A DNA stretch of 64,000 bases from Pyxidicoccus xibeiensis. GTDB lineage: Bacteria; Myxococcota; Myxococcia; Myxococcales; Myxococcaceae. The stretch is from positions 62,001 to 126,000 of the forward strand of contig NZ_JAJVKV010000006.1 of the NCBI RefSeq assembly GCF_024198175.1. Direction: 5' to 3'. The notes beneath the pieces were generated by a model, which worked only from the letters and a program-made list of their open reading frames with translations, was not told where the DNA came from and made no database searches. Shown here piece after piece: positions 51,981 through 60,682 of this stretch; positions within the stretch are counted from its first letter, which is position 1, and the number at the start of each line of letters is the position of its first letter. A program made the position numbers and the translations under genes.

Positions 51981-53576
51981 ATGGCGTATCGGGTGAACAA
52001 CATCGGGCTGTGGCTGGACGAGCCGGAGGAGCTGCTCGGTCAGCGGGCCGCGGAGAAGCTCGGGGTCACCCGCTCCGACCTCGCCTCCGTGCGGGTGGTG
52101 CGCTCGGTGCTCGACGCCCGGAAGAAGGGCAGCCCGCGCTACATCTACACGCTGGAGGTGGAGCTGGCGCCCGGCCGCAAGCCGGCCCGCCTGCCCCCCG
52201 ACGTGGGCGAGGCCCCTCCGCCCCCGGAGGCCCTGCCGCCGGTGAAGCCGCCGGAGCGGTGGCCCATCATCATCGGCACCGGCCCCGCGGGGCTGTTCTG
52301 CGCCCTGGGGCTGATGGAGCGCGGGGTGCGCAGCATCCTGGTGGAGCGCGGCCGCGAGGTGGTGACGCGCCGCAAGGACGTGGCGAAGCTGATGCGCGAC
52401 GGCTCGCTGGACCCCGAGAGCAACATGAACTTCGGCGAGGGCGGCGCCGGGGCCTACACGGACGGCAAGCTGTCCACGCGCATCAACCACCCCATGGTGC
52501 GCAAGGTCATCGAGGCCTTCGCGAAGTACGGCGCGCCGGACCACATCCTCATCGAGGGCAAGCCGCACATCGGCTCGGACCTGCTGCCGGGCGCGGTGGC
52601 GAAGCTGCGCGACGAGCTCATCGCCGGCGGGTGCCAGGTGCTCTTCGAGACGCGGGTGGAGGACCTGCACTACCGGGACGGCCGCGTGGCCGGCGTGAAG
52701 CTGTCCGACGGGCGCACCCTGGAGAGCGACCGCGTCATCCTCGCCCCCGGCAACTCCGCGCGCGAGCTGTACGAGCGCTTCGCCGCCGACGGCCGGGTGA
52801 GCGTGGAGGCCAAGCCCTTCGCGCTGGGCTTCCGCGCCGAGCACCCCCAGGCGCTCATCAACAGCATCCAGTACGGCAACGCGGCGAAGAACCCGCGCCT
52901 GCCTCCCGCCGACTACAAGCTGGCGGAGAACCTGGACGTGGACGGCGAGGTGCGTGGCGTCTACTCGTTCTGCATGTGCCCCGGCGGCATCGTGGTGCCC
53001 ACGCCCACGCAGGACGGCCTGCAGTGCACCAATGGCATGAGCAACTCGCGCCGCAACGCGAAGTACGCCAACGCCGGCATCGTCGTCTCCGTGTCGGTGG
53101 CGGACTTCGAGCGCGAGGGCTTCCGGGGGCCGCTGGCGGGCCTGGAGTTCCAGCGCCACTGGGAGTCCAAGGCGTACGAGCTCGGCGGCGGCCGCTTCTA
53201 CGCCCCGGCCCAGACGATTCCGGACTACCTGGCCGGCCGCGTGAAGAAGGACCCGGGCGGCACCAGCTACCGGCCCGGCCTGGCGCACACGGACCTCAAC
53301 CGCCTCTTCCCGGCGCGGCTCACCGAGTCGCTCAAGCAGGCGCTGCGCACCTTCGAGCGGAAGATGCGCGGCTTCATCAGCGAGGAGGGCAAGCTCATCG
53401 GCATCGAGAGCCGCACGTCCTCGCCGGTGCGGATCACGCGGGGCGAGGACCTGCAGTCGGTGTCCCTCAAGGGGCTCTATCCCGCGGGCGAGGGCTGTGG
53501 CTACGCGGGCGGCATCGTGTCGTCCGCCATTGATGGCCTGCGCGTCGCTGAGCAGATTGCCACCGAGCTATCCTGA
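51981..53576 (+). CDS. COG2509-family FAD-dependent oxidoreductase
   Basis: 531-aa flavoprotein. Residues 1 to about 80 form a small RNA-binding-like alpha/beta domain common at the start of this family. The FAD Rossmann motif IIGTGPAGLFCALGL follows (about 96-110), then NFGEGGAGAYTDGKL, SFCMCPGGIVVP and, at the C-terminus, YPAGEGCGYAGGIVSSAIDG that closes the FAD site. Homologues are annotated as uncharacterised FAD-dependent dehydrogenases; the substrate is unknown. The gene stands 28 bp before a small membrane protein gene, possibly its partner. Confidence 0.8.
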   Translation: MAYRVNNIGLWLDEPEELLGQRAAEKLGVTRSDLASVRVVRSVLDARKKGSPRYIYTLEVELAPGRKPARLPPDVGEAPPPPEALPPVKPPERWPIIIGTGPAGLFCALGLMERGVRSILVERGREVVTRRKDVAKLMRDGSLDPESNMNFGEGGAGAYTDGKLSTRINHPMVRKVIEAFAKYGAPDHILIEGKPHIGSDLLPGAVAKLRDELIAGGCQVLFETRVEDLHYRDGRVAGVKLSDGRTLESDRVILAPGNSARELYERFAADGRVSVEAKPFALGFRAEHPQALINSIQYGNAAKNPRLPPADYKLAENLDVDGEVRGVYSFCMCPGGIVVPTPTQDGLQCTNGMSNSRRNAKYANAGIVVSVSVADFEREGFRGPLAGLEFQRHWESKAYELGGGRFYAPAQTIPDYLAGRVKKDPGGTSYRPGLAHTDLNRLFPARLTESLKQALRTFERKMRGFISEEGKLIGIESRTSSPVRITRGEDLQSVSLKGLYPAGEGCGYAGGIVSSAIDGLRVAEQIATELS

Positions 53577-53604
53577 GGGAAGGACAGCCCGGGAGGAGGG
53601 CCCC

Positions 53605-53973
53605 ATGCGCTACGTGGTCCGCACGACAGAAGGTGAGCTGACCTACCCGAGCCTGCTCGACGTCGAGAAGGCGTATGTCCAGGGACTGGTGGACCCGGAA
53701 GACGAGGTGCGGGAGGAGACGGCCTCCACCTGGCGCAAGGCGGGAAGCCTCCCGACGCTGGCGCAGGCCCGCCGCACCTCCGCCGGCGTGGCCGCCCGGG
53801 GGCAGGCGCTGATGGTGATGGGGGTCGTGCTGCTGGGAGGCCTGGCCCTGTCGCTGCTGTTCCGCGACTCGTGGAACCTGCGCCTGATGGGCATCGTCCT
53901 CGCCCTGGTGGCCAGCTTCATGCTGACGCGCGTGACGTTCAGGGCCTTCAAGCGCCCGTCCTCCGGCGGCTGA
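53605..53973 (+). CDS. Small membrane protein of unknown function
   Basis: 122-aa protein starting at ATG 53,605, preceded by GGGAGGAGGG. An upstream in-frame extension lies inside the flavoprotein gene and is discarded. The first 55 residues are hydrophilic (YVVRTTEGELTYPSLLDVEK, a GYF/GYF-2-like pattern also seen in short myxobacterial proteins), followed by two hydrophobic helices (about 67-85 and 90-110) and a basic C-terminus. No function recognised. Confidence 0.65.
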   Translation: MRYVVRTTEGELTYPSLLDVEKAYVQGLVDPEDEVREETASTWRKAGSLPTLAQARRTSAGVAARGQALMVMGVVLLGGLALSLLFRDSWNLRLMGIVLALVASFMLTRVTFRAFKRPSSGG

Positions 53974-54133
53974 AGTCCCCTGGCCCCGGGCTTCCGGGGC
54001 CCGCTCCCTCCCCTGCCCTCCTGCGCGGCGGCCCGGCGCCCGCCGCAAGCTGGCGGCCGGCGGCGCATGTTCTCTCCCGGGAGCACGCCCAGGGGCGACG
54101 GTGCCCGGGCACACGCGAGAGGGAGGACACACC

Positions 54134-55273
54134 TTGCTCAGCACCTATCTGTCCCGGGATGCCGCCCGCCGGCTTCGCCATGGTGCCCCCTGGCTTCGCC
54201 GGGAGGACATCGTCTCGATGGAAGGCACGCCCCAGCCCGGTGAGCCCGTGCAGCTCCGGGACGAGGACGGCTCGGTGCTGGGACTGGGCGACGTGGACCT
54301 GGAGGCCTCGTACGCGGTGCGTCGGCTGGGCCAGCCGGACGAGGCCGTGGAGGGCCTCATCCCCCGCCACCTCCGCCACGCCTTCGAGCGGCGCGGCCGG
54401 CTGGTGGACGACCCGCGCTTCTGCCGGGTGGTGAACGATGACGGGGACGGCCTGCCCGGCCTCGTCGTGGACCGCTACGACACCCACTTCGTGGTGCAGA
54501 CCCTCACCCGCGCCATGGACGCGCGCCAGGCGGAAATCACCCGCGCGCTGGTGGAGGTGACGGGCGCCGGCTCGGTGCTGCTGCGCAACGACACGCCCCG
54601 CCGCAAGGCCCTGAGCCTGCCCACGCAGCGGCCCCACGTCCTCTATGGCACCCCGCCCCGCTGGTGCCGGCTGCTGGAGCTAGGGGCGCGCTTCACCGTG
54701 GACCTCACCTACGGGCTGGGCACCGGCTATCAGTACGACCAGCGCGAGCTGCGTCGCATCATCGCCCGCCTGTCCCAGGGCGGCCGGGTGCTGGACGTGG
54801 CCTGCAACGTCGGCGGCCTCTTCGTCCACGCGGGCCTGCACGGGGCGCGGCAGCTGCTGGCCTTCGACAGGAACCCGGACTCCGCGGACCTGGCCCGGGA
54901 GAACGCCGAGGCCAACGGCCTGCTCGGCCGGGCAACGGTGGAGACGGGCGAGTCGCTCCAGGTGCTTCGCGCCCTGCGGGACACCTTCGACCTGGTCCTC
55001 CTGGACACGCCCGGTGTGGGCTCCGAGGAGGCCTTCGTGGAGCAGTTCCGGCACGCCCTGCGGCGCACCCGCCATGGAGGGAAGCTGCTGGTGGCCGGCT
55101 ACCACCCCCCCCTGCCCGTGGGGGGCTTCGACGAGCTGGTGGCCACCGCCTGCGAGGGGGAGGCCCGCATCGCCACCCGGCTGGCCCGCCTGGGCCTGCC
55201 CCCGGACCACCCCACGCTGGTCGGCTCCCCTGGTTCCGAGTACCTCGAAGCCGTGGCCCTCGAAGTGAGCTGA
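54134..55273 (+). CDS. Class I SAM-dependent methyltransferase of the RlmI type
   Basis: 379-aa protein. The TTG at 54,134 is chosen because GGGAGG stands seven bases before it; a GTG at 54,101 would add 11 residues. An N-terminal PUA-like domain (LSTYLSRDAARRLRHGAPWL) precedes a Rossmann methyltransferase: GTGYQYDQRELRR (equivalent to the GFFLDQR motif), VLDVACNVGGLFVHAG (SAM-binding) and FDLVLLDTPGVG in place of the DPP motif. The RlmI/RlmK group makes 5-methylcytosine in 23S rRNA. DTPG instead of DPPx makes the exact target uncertain. Confidence 0.75.
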   Translation: MLSTYLSRDAARRLRHGAPWLRREDIVSMEGTPQPGEPVQLRDEDGSVLGLGDVDLEASYAVRRLGQPDEAVEGLIPRHLRHAFERRGRLVDDPRFCRVVNDDGDGLPGLVVDRYDTHFVVQTLTRAMDARQAEITRALVEVTGAGSVLLRNDTPRRKALSLPTQRPHVLYGTPPRWCRLLELGARFTVDLTYGLGTGYQYDQRELRRIIARLSQGGRVLDVACNVGGLFVHAGLHGARQLLAFDRNPDSADLARENAEANGLLGRATVETGESLQVLRALRDTFDLVLLDTPGVGSEEAFVEQFRHALRRTRHGGKLLVAGYHPPLPVGGFDELVATACEGEARIATRLARLGLPPDHPTLVGSPGSEYLEAVALEVS

Positions 55274-55320
55274 CGCCTTCCCCCCACAGCGCCTTCCTGG
55301 TGCTAGTGTCCGCCGCCGCA

Positions 55321-56907
55321 ATGACCAACGAAAACGTGCCAGAGACCGCGCCCCCTACCACCCCGGAAGGTTCCGTGGAGACCGTCCGCAAGGTGTACGC
55401 GGCGGACCTGCGCGAGAAGGACCGCGTCAACACCGTCTTCCGCGTCACCAAGAAGGAGAAGGTGACCGCGCGCAGCGGCAAGGTGTTCCTCGCCCTGACC
55501 CTCGTCGACAAGAGCGGCGAGGTGGACGCGCGCATCTTCGACAAGGTGGACGCGCTCGAGCCCACCTTCCAGTCCGGTGACTTCGTGCTGGTGCAGGGCG
55601 GCGTCATCCAGTTCCACGGCCGCACCCAGGTGGTGGTCGAGGCCGTGGAGCGGCTGGACCCGGAGCCCCTGGACCCCAAGGAGTTCGAGCCGCCTCCGGC
55701 CCCGCCCGCGGACGCGAAGCCGGCTCAGGACGGCAAGCCCGCGCAGGACGGCAAGGCCGCGCAGGAGGGCAAGCCCGCTGGCGAGGCGAAGGCGTCCGAG
55801 AACCGCGCCGACAAGGCCGAGGCCCGGAACACCGAGGGCAAGGAGCCCAAGGGCCCCGAAGGGCGCCATGACGGCGCGGCGGGCGCGCGCGCGGCCGGCC
55901 TCATCCGGGAGATGGTCTCCGAGCGCATCAACGACCCGCACGTGAAGCAGCTGCTGCTGGCCTTCCTGGACGACCCGCAGATTGCCGCGGGCCTGCCGGT
56001 GGCCCCGGCCGCCAAGGGCATGCACCACGCGTGGCGCGGCGGACTGGCCGAGCACCTGCTGTCGGTGATGCGGCTGACGCTGCGCGTGGCGGACCACTAC
56101 CCCATGGCGGACCGCGACCTGCTGCTGGCCGGCGCGCTGCTGCACGACGTGATGAAGGTGGCCGAAATCTCCCCGGACAAGGGGTTCGACTACACCGACG
56201 AGGGCAAGCTCGTCGGCCACCTGGTGATGACGGCGCAGAAGATTCGCGAGAAGACGCTCGCCATCCCCGGCTTCCCGCCGCTGCTGGAGCAGCACCTCAC
56301 CCACCTGGTCATCTCCCACCACGGCCACCTCGAGTACGGCAGCCCCAAGGTGCCGATGACGCTGGAGGCGCACATCGTCCACGCGCTCGACTCGCTGGAC
56401 TCGCGCATCGCCTCGTGGCTGGAGGCCATGCAGAAGGACTCCAACGAGAAGTGGACGGACGTGCTGCGCCACTACGACCGGCAGCTCTGGAAGGGCCCGG
56501 CGCCGACGTCGCGCGGCCGCGCCCCGGTGGAGGGCGGCGGAGGCGGCCGCCGCAAGTCCCGCGAGGAGAAGCGCAAGAACCGGGGCGACAAGCCGCAGCA
56601 GCAGGCTGCCGCCCCGGCCGAGGGTGCCGCCGCGCCGCAGCCCGCCCGCGACGAGCAGCGCCCGCCCCGCCGCGAGCGCCCGCCCCGCGAGGAGCGTGCG
56701 CGCGAGGACCGTCCGCCCCGCGAGGACCGGCCGCCTCGCGAGGATCGTCCTCCCCGTGAGGAGCGTGCGCCCCGGCCTCCCCGTGAGGAGCGCCCGCCGC
56801 GAGACCCGAACTCGCTGCCCCGCGAGCTGACCTTCAAGCCGTTCAGCGCGCTGACCTCCATCGCCCCGGCCGGCAACGGTAACGGCGAGGGCTCCTCGGA
56901 GAGCTGA
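55321..56907 (+). CDS. OB-fold/HD-domain 3'-5' exoribonuclease of the YhaM type
   Basis: 528-aa protein; ATG 55,321 begins MTNENVPETAPP. An OB-fold nucleic-acid-binding domain (about 20-125, GEVDARIFDKVDALEPTF) and an HD phosphohydrolase domain (about 205-385, with HHAWRGGLAEHLL, AGALLHDVMKV and HHGHLEYGS) are arranged as in YhaM/CBF1. They are separated by a charged Ala/Lys/Asp-rich linker containing AQDGK repeats, and followed by a long tail of repeated PPREER/PPREDR motifs ending at about residue 505, likely an RNA- or protein-binding low-complexity region. It should degrade RNA or single-stranded DNA from the 3' end. Confidence 0.8.
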   Translation: MTNENVPETAPPTTPEGSVETVRKVYAADLREKDRVNTVFRVTKKEKVTARSGKVFLALTLVDKSGEVDARIFDKVDALEPTFQSGDFVLVQGGVIQFHGRTQVVVEAVERLDPEPLDPKEFEPPPAPPADAKPAQDGKPAQDGKAAQEGKPAGEAKASENRADKAEARNTEGKEPKGPEGRHDGAAGARAAGLIREMVSERINDPHVKQLLLAFLDDPQIAAGLPVAPAAKGMHHAWRGGLAEHLLSVMRLTLRVADHYPMADRDLLLAGALLHDVMKVAEISPDKGFDYTDEGKLVGHLVMTAQKIREKTLAIPGFPPLLEQHLTHLVISHHGHLEYGSPKVPMTLEAHIVHALDSLDSRIASWLEAMQKDSNEKWTDVLRHYDRQLWKGPAPTSRGRAPVEGGGGGRRKSREEKRKNRGDKPQQQAAAPAEGAAAPQPARDEQRPPRRERPPREERAREDRPPREDRPPREDRPPREERAPRPPREERPPRDPNSLPRELTFKPFSALTSIAPAGNGNGEGSSES

Positions 56908-56921
56908 GGGACCGAGGCACC

Positions 56922-58898
56922 ATGGCGAAGAGGTTGGGAGAGCGCCTCATCGAGGCGGGCCTCGTCAACGCGGGGGCCGTCGAGCAGGCCCTGGAGCACC
57001 AGAAAATCACCGGCCACAAGCTGGGTGACTGCCTGGTGGAGCTGGGGCTGCTCCAGGAGGCGGCGCTGCTGCGCTTCCTGGCCTCGGAGTTCCAGACGCG
57101 CTTCGTCACCGCGGACAAGCTGGCCAAGGCGAAGATTGCCACCGAGGTGCTGGACCGGCTTCCGGTGCGCCTGGCGGAAGCGCAGAACGTGCTGCCGCTG
57201 GCGGTGGACCCGGAGCGCAAGCTGCTGTCGGTGGTGGCCGCCGAGCCGCAGAACAAGGCGCTGATGGACGAGATTGCCCTCGTCACCGGCATGTCGGAGG
57301 TCTACGCGTACGTGGGCCTGCGCAGCGCCATCGCCGCGGCCATCCGCAAGCACTACTACGGCGACCCCACCGCCTTCACCGCGCTGCTGGAGTCCGCCAG
57401 CGCGCAGGGCCGAGCGCCCGAAATGGGCTCCCGCCCGGGCGCGGCGGAGCACGGCCGCACCACCACCACCGCGCGCAGCACCATGACGGGCCTCAGCCTC
57501 CAGTACCGCATGGAGACGGACCCGCGCATGCGGGTGCAGCGCCCCAGCAGCAGCGGCACCCCGGCCGTCCGCCCCTCCACCCAGCGCCGCGAGCCGGGTG
57601 GCCCGCGCGGCATGGTCAGCGACAGCGACTACGTGGAGACGCTGAGCATCATGGTGGGCCTGCTGGAGCAGGACCGGCAGCGCCACCGCGGCCACTCCGC
57701 GCAGCTCGCGCGGCAGGCGGGCATCGTCGGCCAGCGCATGGGCATGCCCCACAAGGAGCTGACGGCGCTGGCCATCGCCGCCTACCTGCATGACCTGGGC
57801 AAGCCGTCCGAGCGCCACTTCTCCCTGGCCAGCAACGCCGTCAGCCCCGACTGGAAGGCGCAGGCCAAGGTGGCGTGCCGCACGCCCACCAAGCTGTTCG
57901 AGACGGTGCACCTGCCCGCGCAGGTGAACACCATCCTCGCCCAGCTCTACGAGGCCTGGGACGGCTCGGGCACGCCCCAGGGCGCCAAGGGCGAGGACAT
58001 CACCCTGGGCGCGCGCATCCTCGCCGCGGTGGACAGCTTCCTCGAGCTGACGAAGAACCCGGGCAACGCGCTGGGCAAGGCCCTGCCGAAGGAGCAGGCC
58101 CTGGAGCACCTGCGCAAGAACGCGGGCGTGCTCTATGACCCGATGGTGGCGGACATCGTCATCCAGCTCCAGAGCGGCGAATTGCTGCGCCACCGGCTGG
58201 AGAGCGAAGGCCGGCAGGTGCTCGTCGTGGAGCCGGACGAGGCGGCGCGCGGAGAGCTGCTGGAGGCGGTGCTGAAGCAAGGCCTGGTGGCCCACGCGCT
58301 GTCCACGATGGAGGGCGCCCAGGACGGGCTGGCCCGGCAGGACTGCGACGTGCTGGTGGTGAGCCTGCGCCTGGGACAGCAGGAGGTGCTGGAGCTGCTC
58401 CAGCAGGCGCGCTCGGCGCCGGAGACAGCGGGGCTGCCCATCCTCGTGGTGGGAGAGCCGGACGCGGCCACGCGCGAGCGGCTGTTGATGGGCGGAGCCA
58501 CGAGCGTCCTCCCGCCGGGAGACCGGCCCGCGGTGGCCAGCGCGGTGCGCGAGCGCCTGGAAGACCGGGTGCTGCACAACGGCCCGGGCCGCGTGGTGCG
58601 CGGCAGCTTCGACGAGCTGCCCCCGCGCGAGCTGCTGCGCACGCTGTCCGGTGGGCTCAAGAGCGGGCGGCTCCAACTGCGCCAGCACACGCTGGAGGGC
58701 TTCCTCCACCTGGAGCGCGGCCGCGTCGTCTTCGCATCCTTCGGCGGCATCCTGGGCGAGCCCGCGCTGCAGGCGCTGCTGAAGCTGAAGCAGGCGGACT
58801 TCCAGTACGACCCGGACGCGCTGCTGCTCGACGTGCCGCAGATGGACCAGGACCTCCAGGACCTGCAGGCCCTGGCCGGCGCCGTCAACGCGGGGTGA
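56922..58898 (+). CDS. MshEN/HD-domain signalling protein with receiver-like and DUF4388-like domains
   Basis: 658-aa multidomain protein. Residues 1-140 are a GspE/MshE N-terminal (MshEN) domain like those that bind cyclic-di-GMP (LGERLIEAGLVNAGAVEQAL). An HD phosphohydrolase-like domain follows (about 235-410: RHRGHSAQLARQAGI, AIAAYLHDLGK). About residues 425-545 resemble a degenerate receiver domain (VLVVEPDEAARGELLEAVL) and about 565-655 a DUF4388/PATAN domain. It lies 14 bp after the YhaM-like gene. The combination suggests a cytoplasmic second-messenger or motility regulator; GYP residues of a phosphodiesterase are not evident. Confidence 0.7.
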   Translation: MAKRLGERLIEAGLVNAGAVEQALEHQKITGHKLGDCLVELGLLQEAALLRFLASEFQTRFVTADKLAKAKIATEVLDRLPVRLAEAQNVLPLAVDPERKLLSVVAAEPQNKALMDEIALVTGMSEVYAYVGLRSAIAAAIRKHYYGDPTAFTALLESASAQGRAPEMGSRPGAAEHGRTTTTARSTMTGLSLQYRMETDPRMRVQRPSSSGTPAVRPSTQRREPGGPRGMVSDSDYVETLSIMVGLLEQDRQRHRGHSAQLARQAGIVGQRMGMPHKELTALAIAAYLHDLGKPSERHFSLASNAVSPDWKAQAKVACRTPTKLFETVHLPAQVNTILAQLYEAWDGSGTPQGAKGEDITLGARILAAVDSFLELTKNPGNALGKALPKEQALEHLRKNAGVLYDPMVADIVIQLQSGELLRHRLESEGRQVLVVEPDEAARGELLEAVLKQGLVAHALSTMEGAQDGLARQDCDVLVVSLRLGQQEVLELLQQARSAPETAGLPILVVGEPDAATRERLLMGGATSVLPPGDRPAVASAVRERLEDRVLHNGPGRVVRGSFDELPPRELLRTLSGGLKSGRLQLRQHTLEGFLHLERGRVVFASFGGILGEPALQALLKLKQADFQYDPDALLLDVPQMDQDLQDLQALAGAVNAG

Positions 58899-58960
58899 GC
58901 CCGGAAGGGCTCAACGCAGGCTGAGCCCGGAAGGGCTCAACGCAGGCTGAGCCCGAAGAG
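58896..58960. repeat. 26-bp tandem repeat forming terminator hairpins between convergent genes
   Basis: TGAGCCCGGAAGGGCTCAAC plus GCAGGC (26 bp) occurs at 58,896-58,921 and again, identical, at 58,922-58,947, with a third partial copy (TGAGCCCG) at 58,948. Each full copy contains the perfect stem-loop GAGCCC-GGAA-GGGCTC. The repeat carries the stop codon of the + strand gene and that of tatD on the other strand, so it appears to be a duplicated bidirectional terminator. Confidence 0.7.
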
Positions 58961-59713
58961 CGCGGAGGCGTTGGCGGTGGTGGTGGCCGCCACCTCTTCC
59001 AGCGTCACGCCCTTGAGCTCGGCCACCTTGCGCGCCGTCTCCACCACGTGCGCGGGCTGGTTCTTCCGCCCTCGGTGCGGCACGGGCGCCAGGTACGGGC
59101 TGTCTGTCTCCACCATCAGCCTGTCGAGCGGCGCGAAGCGCACCGCGTCCTGCAGCGCCTGCGCGTTCTTGTAGGTGACGACGCCGGAGAGGGACAGGAA
59201 GAAGCCCAGGTTCAGGTAGCGCCGCGCCGCGTCCGTGTCGCCCGTGAAGCAGTGGATGACGCCGCGGGACAGCCCCACCTCGCGGAGCACGGCCTCGCAG
59301 TCGTCATGCGCGTCGCGCACGTGCACCACCAGCGGCTTGGCCAGCTGGAGTGCCAGGGCGCACTGCCGCCGGAAGACGGTGGCCTGCACTTCCCGAGGCG
59401 AGTGGTCGTAGTAGTAGTCCAGGCCCGCCTCGCCCACCGCGCGCACCTCGGGCCGGGCGCACGTCTTCTCCAGCGTGGCGAAGTCCTCTTCCGTGGCGCG
59501 CGCGGCCTCGTGGGGGTGGATGCCCAGCGTGGGCGACAGGAAGTCCGGGTGCGCGGCGGCCAGCTCCAGCGCGTTGCCCCAGTCACCGGGCCCGTGGAAC
59601 TGCCCCACGACAATCGCATGCACCAGGCCGGCGGCGCGGGCACCCTCCAGGATGGCGGCCACGTCCGGGTAGTCCTTCACCTCGAGGTGGCAGTGGGCGT
59701 CGACGAGTCTCAT
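58937..59713 (-). CDS. tatD: TatD-family metal-dependent hydrolase
   Basis: 258-aa protein from ATG 59,713; the longer frame upstream is unrelated. The metal site is complete: DAHCHLE at the start, GEAGLDYYYD, VVHVRDAHDD, HCFTGD and ETDSPYLAPVP. TatD proteins are metal-dependent (often Mg-dependent) DNases/hydrolases in DNA turnover and quality control. The start overlaps the HEAT-repeat gene stop (ATGA), and its 3' end lies in the 26-bp tandem repeat. Confidence 0.9.
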   Translation of the reverse strand: MRLVDAHCHLEVKDYPDVAAILEGARAAGLVHAIVVGQFHGPGDWGNALELAAAHPDFLSPTLGIHPHEAARATEEDFATLEKTCARPEVRAVGEAGLDYYYDHSPREVQATVFRRQCALALQLAKPLVVHVRDAHDDCEAVLREVGLSRGVIHCFTGDTDAARRYLNLGFFLSLSGVVTYKNAQALQDAVRFAPLDRLMVETDSPYLAPVPHRGRKNQPAHVVETARKVAELKGVTLEEVAATTTANASALFGLSLR

Positions 59714-60681
59714 GGCTCCTCCAGCAGCTCTTCCAGCTCCCTGCGCGCTTCGGGTGACGCAAAGGTGGGGATGGCGGCGCGCACCCGCTCGCGGCCCTCC
59801 GGCAGGGCCAGGCGCCACAGCGCGTCGGCCGCGTCCAGGCGGAAGTCCTCGGTGGCGCGCCGGTCCTCGAGCAACGCGAGCAGCCAGGGCAGCGCCCGCG
59901 CGTCGCCCAGCCGCCCCAGCCCGCGCGCGGCGGCGCCCCGCGCGTCGTCCTTCGGGTTCTCCAGAATCTCCCTCAGCCGCTCCAGCGCGCCCTCCGCCTT
60001 CACCGCGCCGCACAGCTCCACGGCGAGGGCCCGGTCCTGGCTCCACTTCTTGCGCGTCCGCTGGAGCAGCCAGGTCGAGCCCTCCGCGTCTCCCAGCACC
60101 GCCATGACGCCCGCGGCCTGCGTCTTGTCGAAGGCGGGCAGCAGCCACCGGTGGAACAGGCGCTTCACTGCCGGGAGTGCGCGGGGGTCCTCCAGCTCGC
60201 CAATGGCGCCCAGCGCGCGGAAGCGCAGCAGGTCCGCGTCCAGCGCCTCGATGAGCACTTCCAGACCCGCGGGGTGCTTCAGGGAGGCGATGCCGCGCGC
60301 GGCCTCGAAGCGGACCTCGGGCATGGGGTCCTCCAGCATGCCCGCCAGCGCGCCGCGCAGCTCCGGCCGCGCCAGGTCCGCGAGCCGGCCGGTGGCCTCG
60401 AGGCGCACCTGGAACTCCTCGTCGCGCAGCCGGGCGAGGAGCGCGCCGGGGAGCTCCTCCGCGGGCAGCACCACGGCGGCCAGGCTGACGCCGGAGCGGC
60501 GCACCTCCGGCTGCCGGTCCGCCAGCAGCCGGGTCAGCGCATCCGTGAAGTCAGGCGCGCGCTCCGGCGCCTCGGAGGCCAGGTGGTAGAGCTGGTCCGC
60601 GGCCTCGGCCCGGAACACCGGGCGCTTCTCGCGCTCCAGTGTCAGCAGGGCGCGGTCGCGCTCGGCGCGCCAGTCCGTCAC
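59710..60681 (-). CDS. HEAT-repeat protein
   Basis: 323-aa protein starting at GTG 60,681, one base after the metG stop. It consists of alpha-helical HEAT/PBS-lyase-type repeats of about 30 residues (for example GALAGMLEDPMPEVRFEAAR and RGLGRLGDARALPWLLALLE), with no catalytic motif. It probably is a scaffold or protein-interaction module. Its start immediately after metG and overlap with tatD make a metG-HEAT-tatD operon. Confidence 0.8.
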   Translation of the reverse strand: MTDWRAERDRALLTLEREKRPVFRAEAADQLYHLASEAPERAPDFTDALTRLLADRQPEVRRSGVSLAAVVLPAEELPGALLARLRDEEFQVRLEATGRLADLARPELRGALAGMLEDPMPEVRFEAARGIASLKHPAGLEVLIEALDADLLRFRALGAIGELEDPRALPAVKRLFHRWLLPAFDKTQAAGVMAVLGDAEGSTWLLQRTRKKWSQDRALAVELCGAVKAEGALERLREILENPKDDARGAAARGLGRLGDARALPWLLALLEDRRATEDFRLDAADALWRLALPEGRERVRAAIPTFASPEARRELEELLEEP

Positions 60682-60682
60682 G

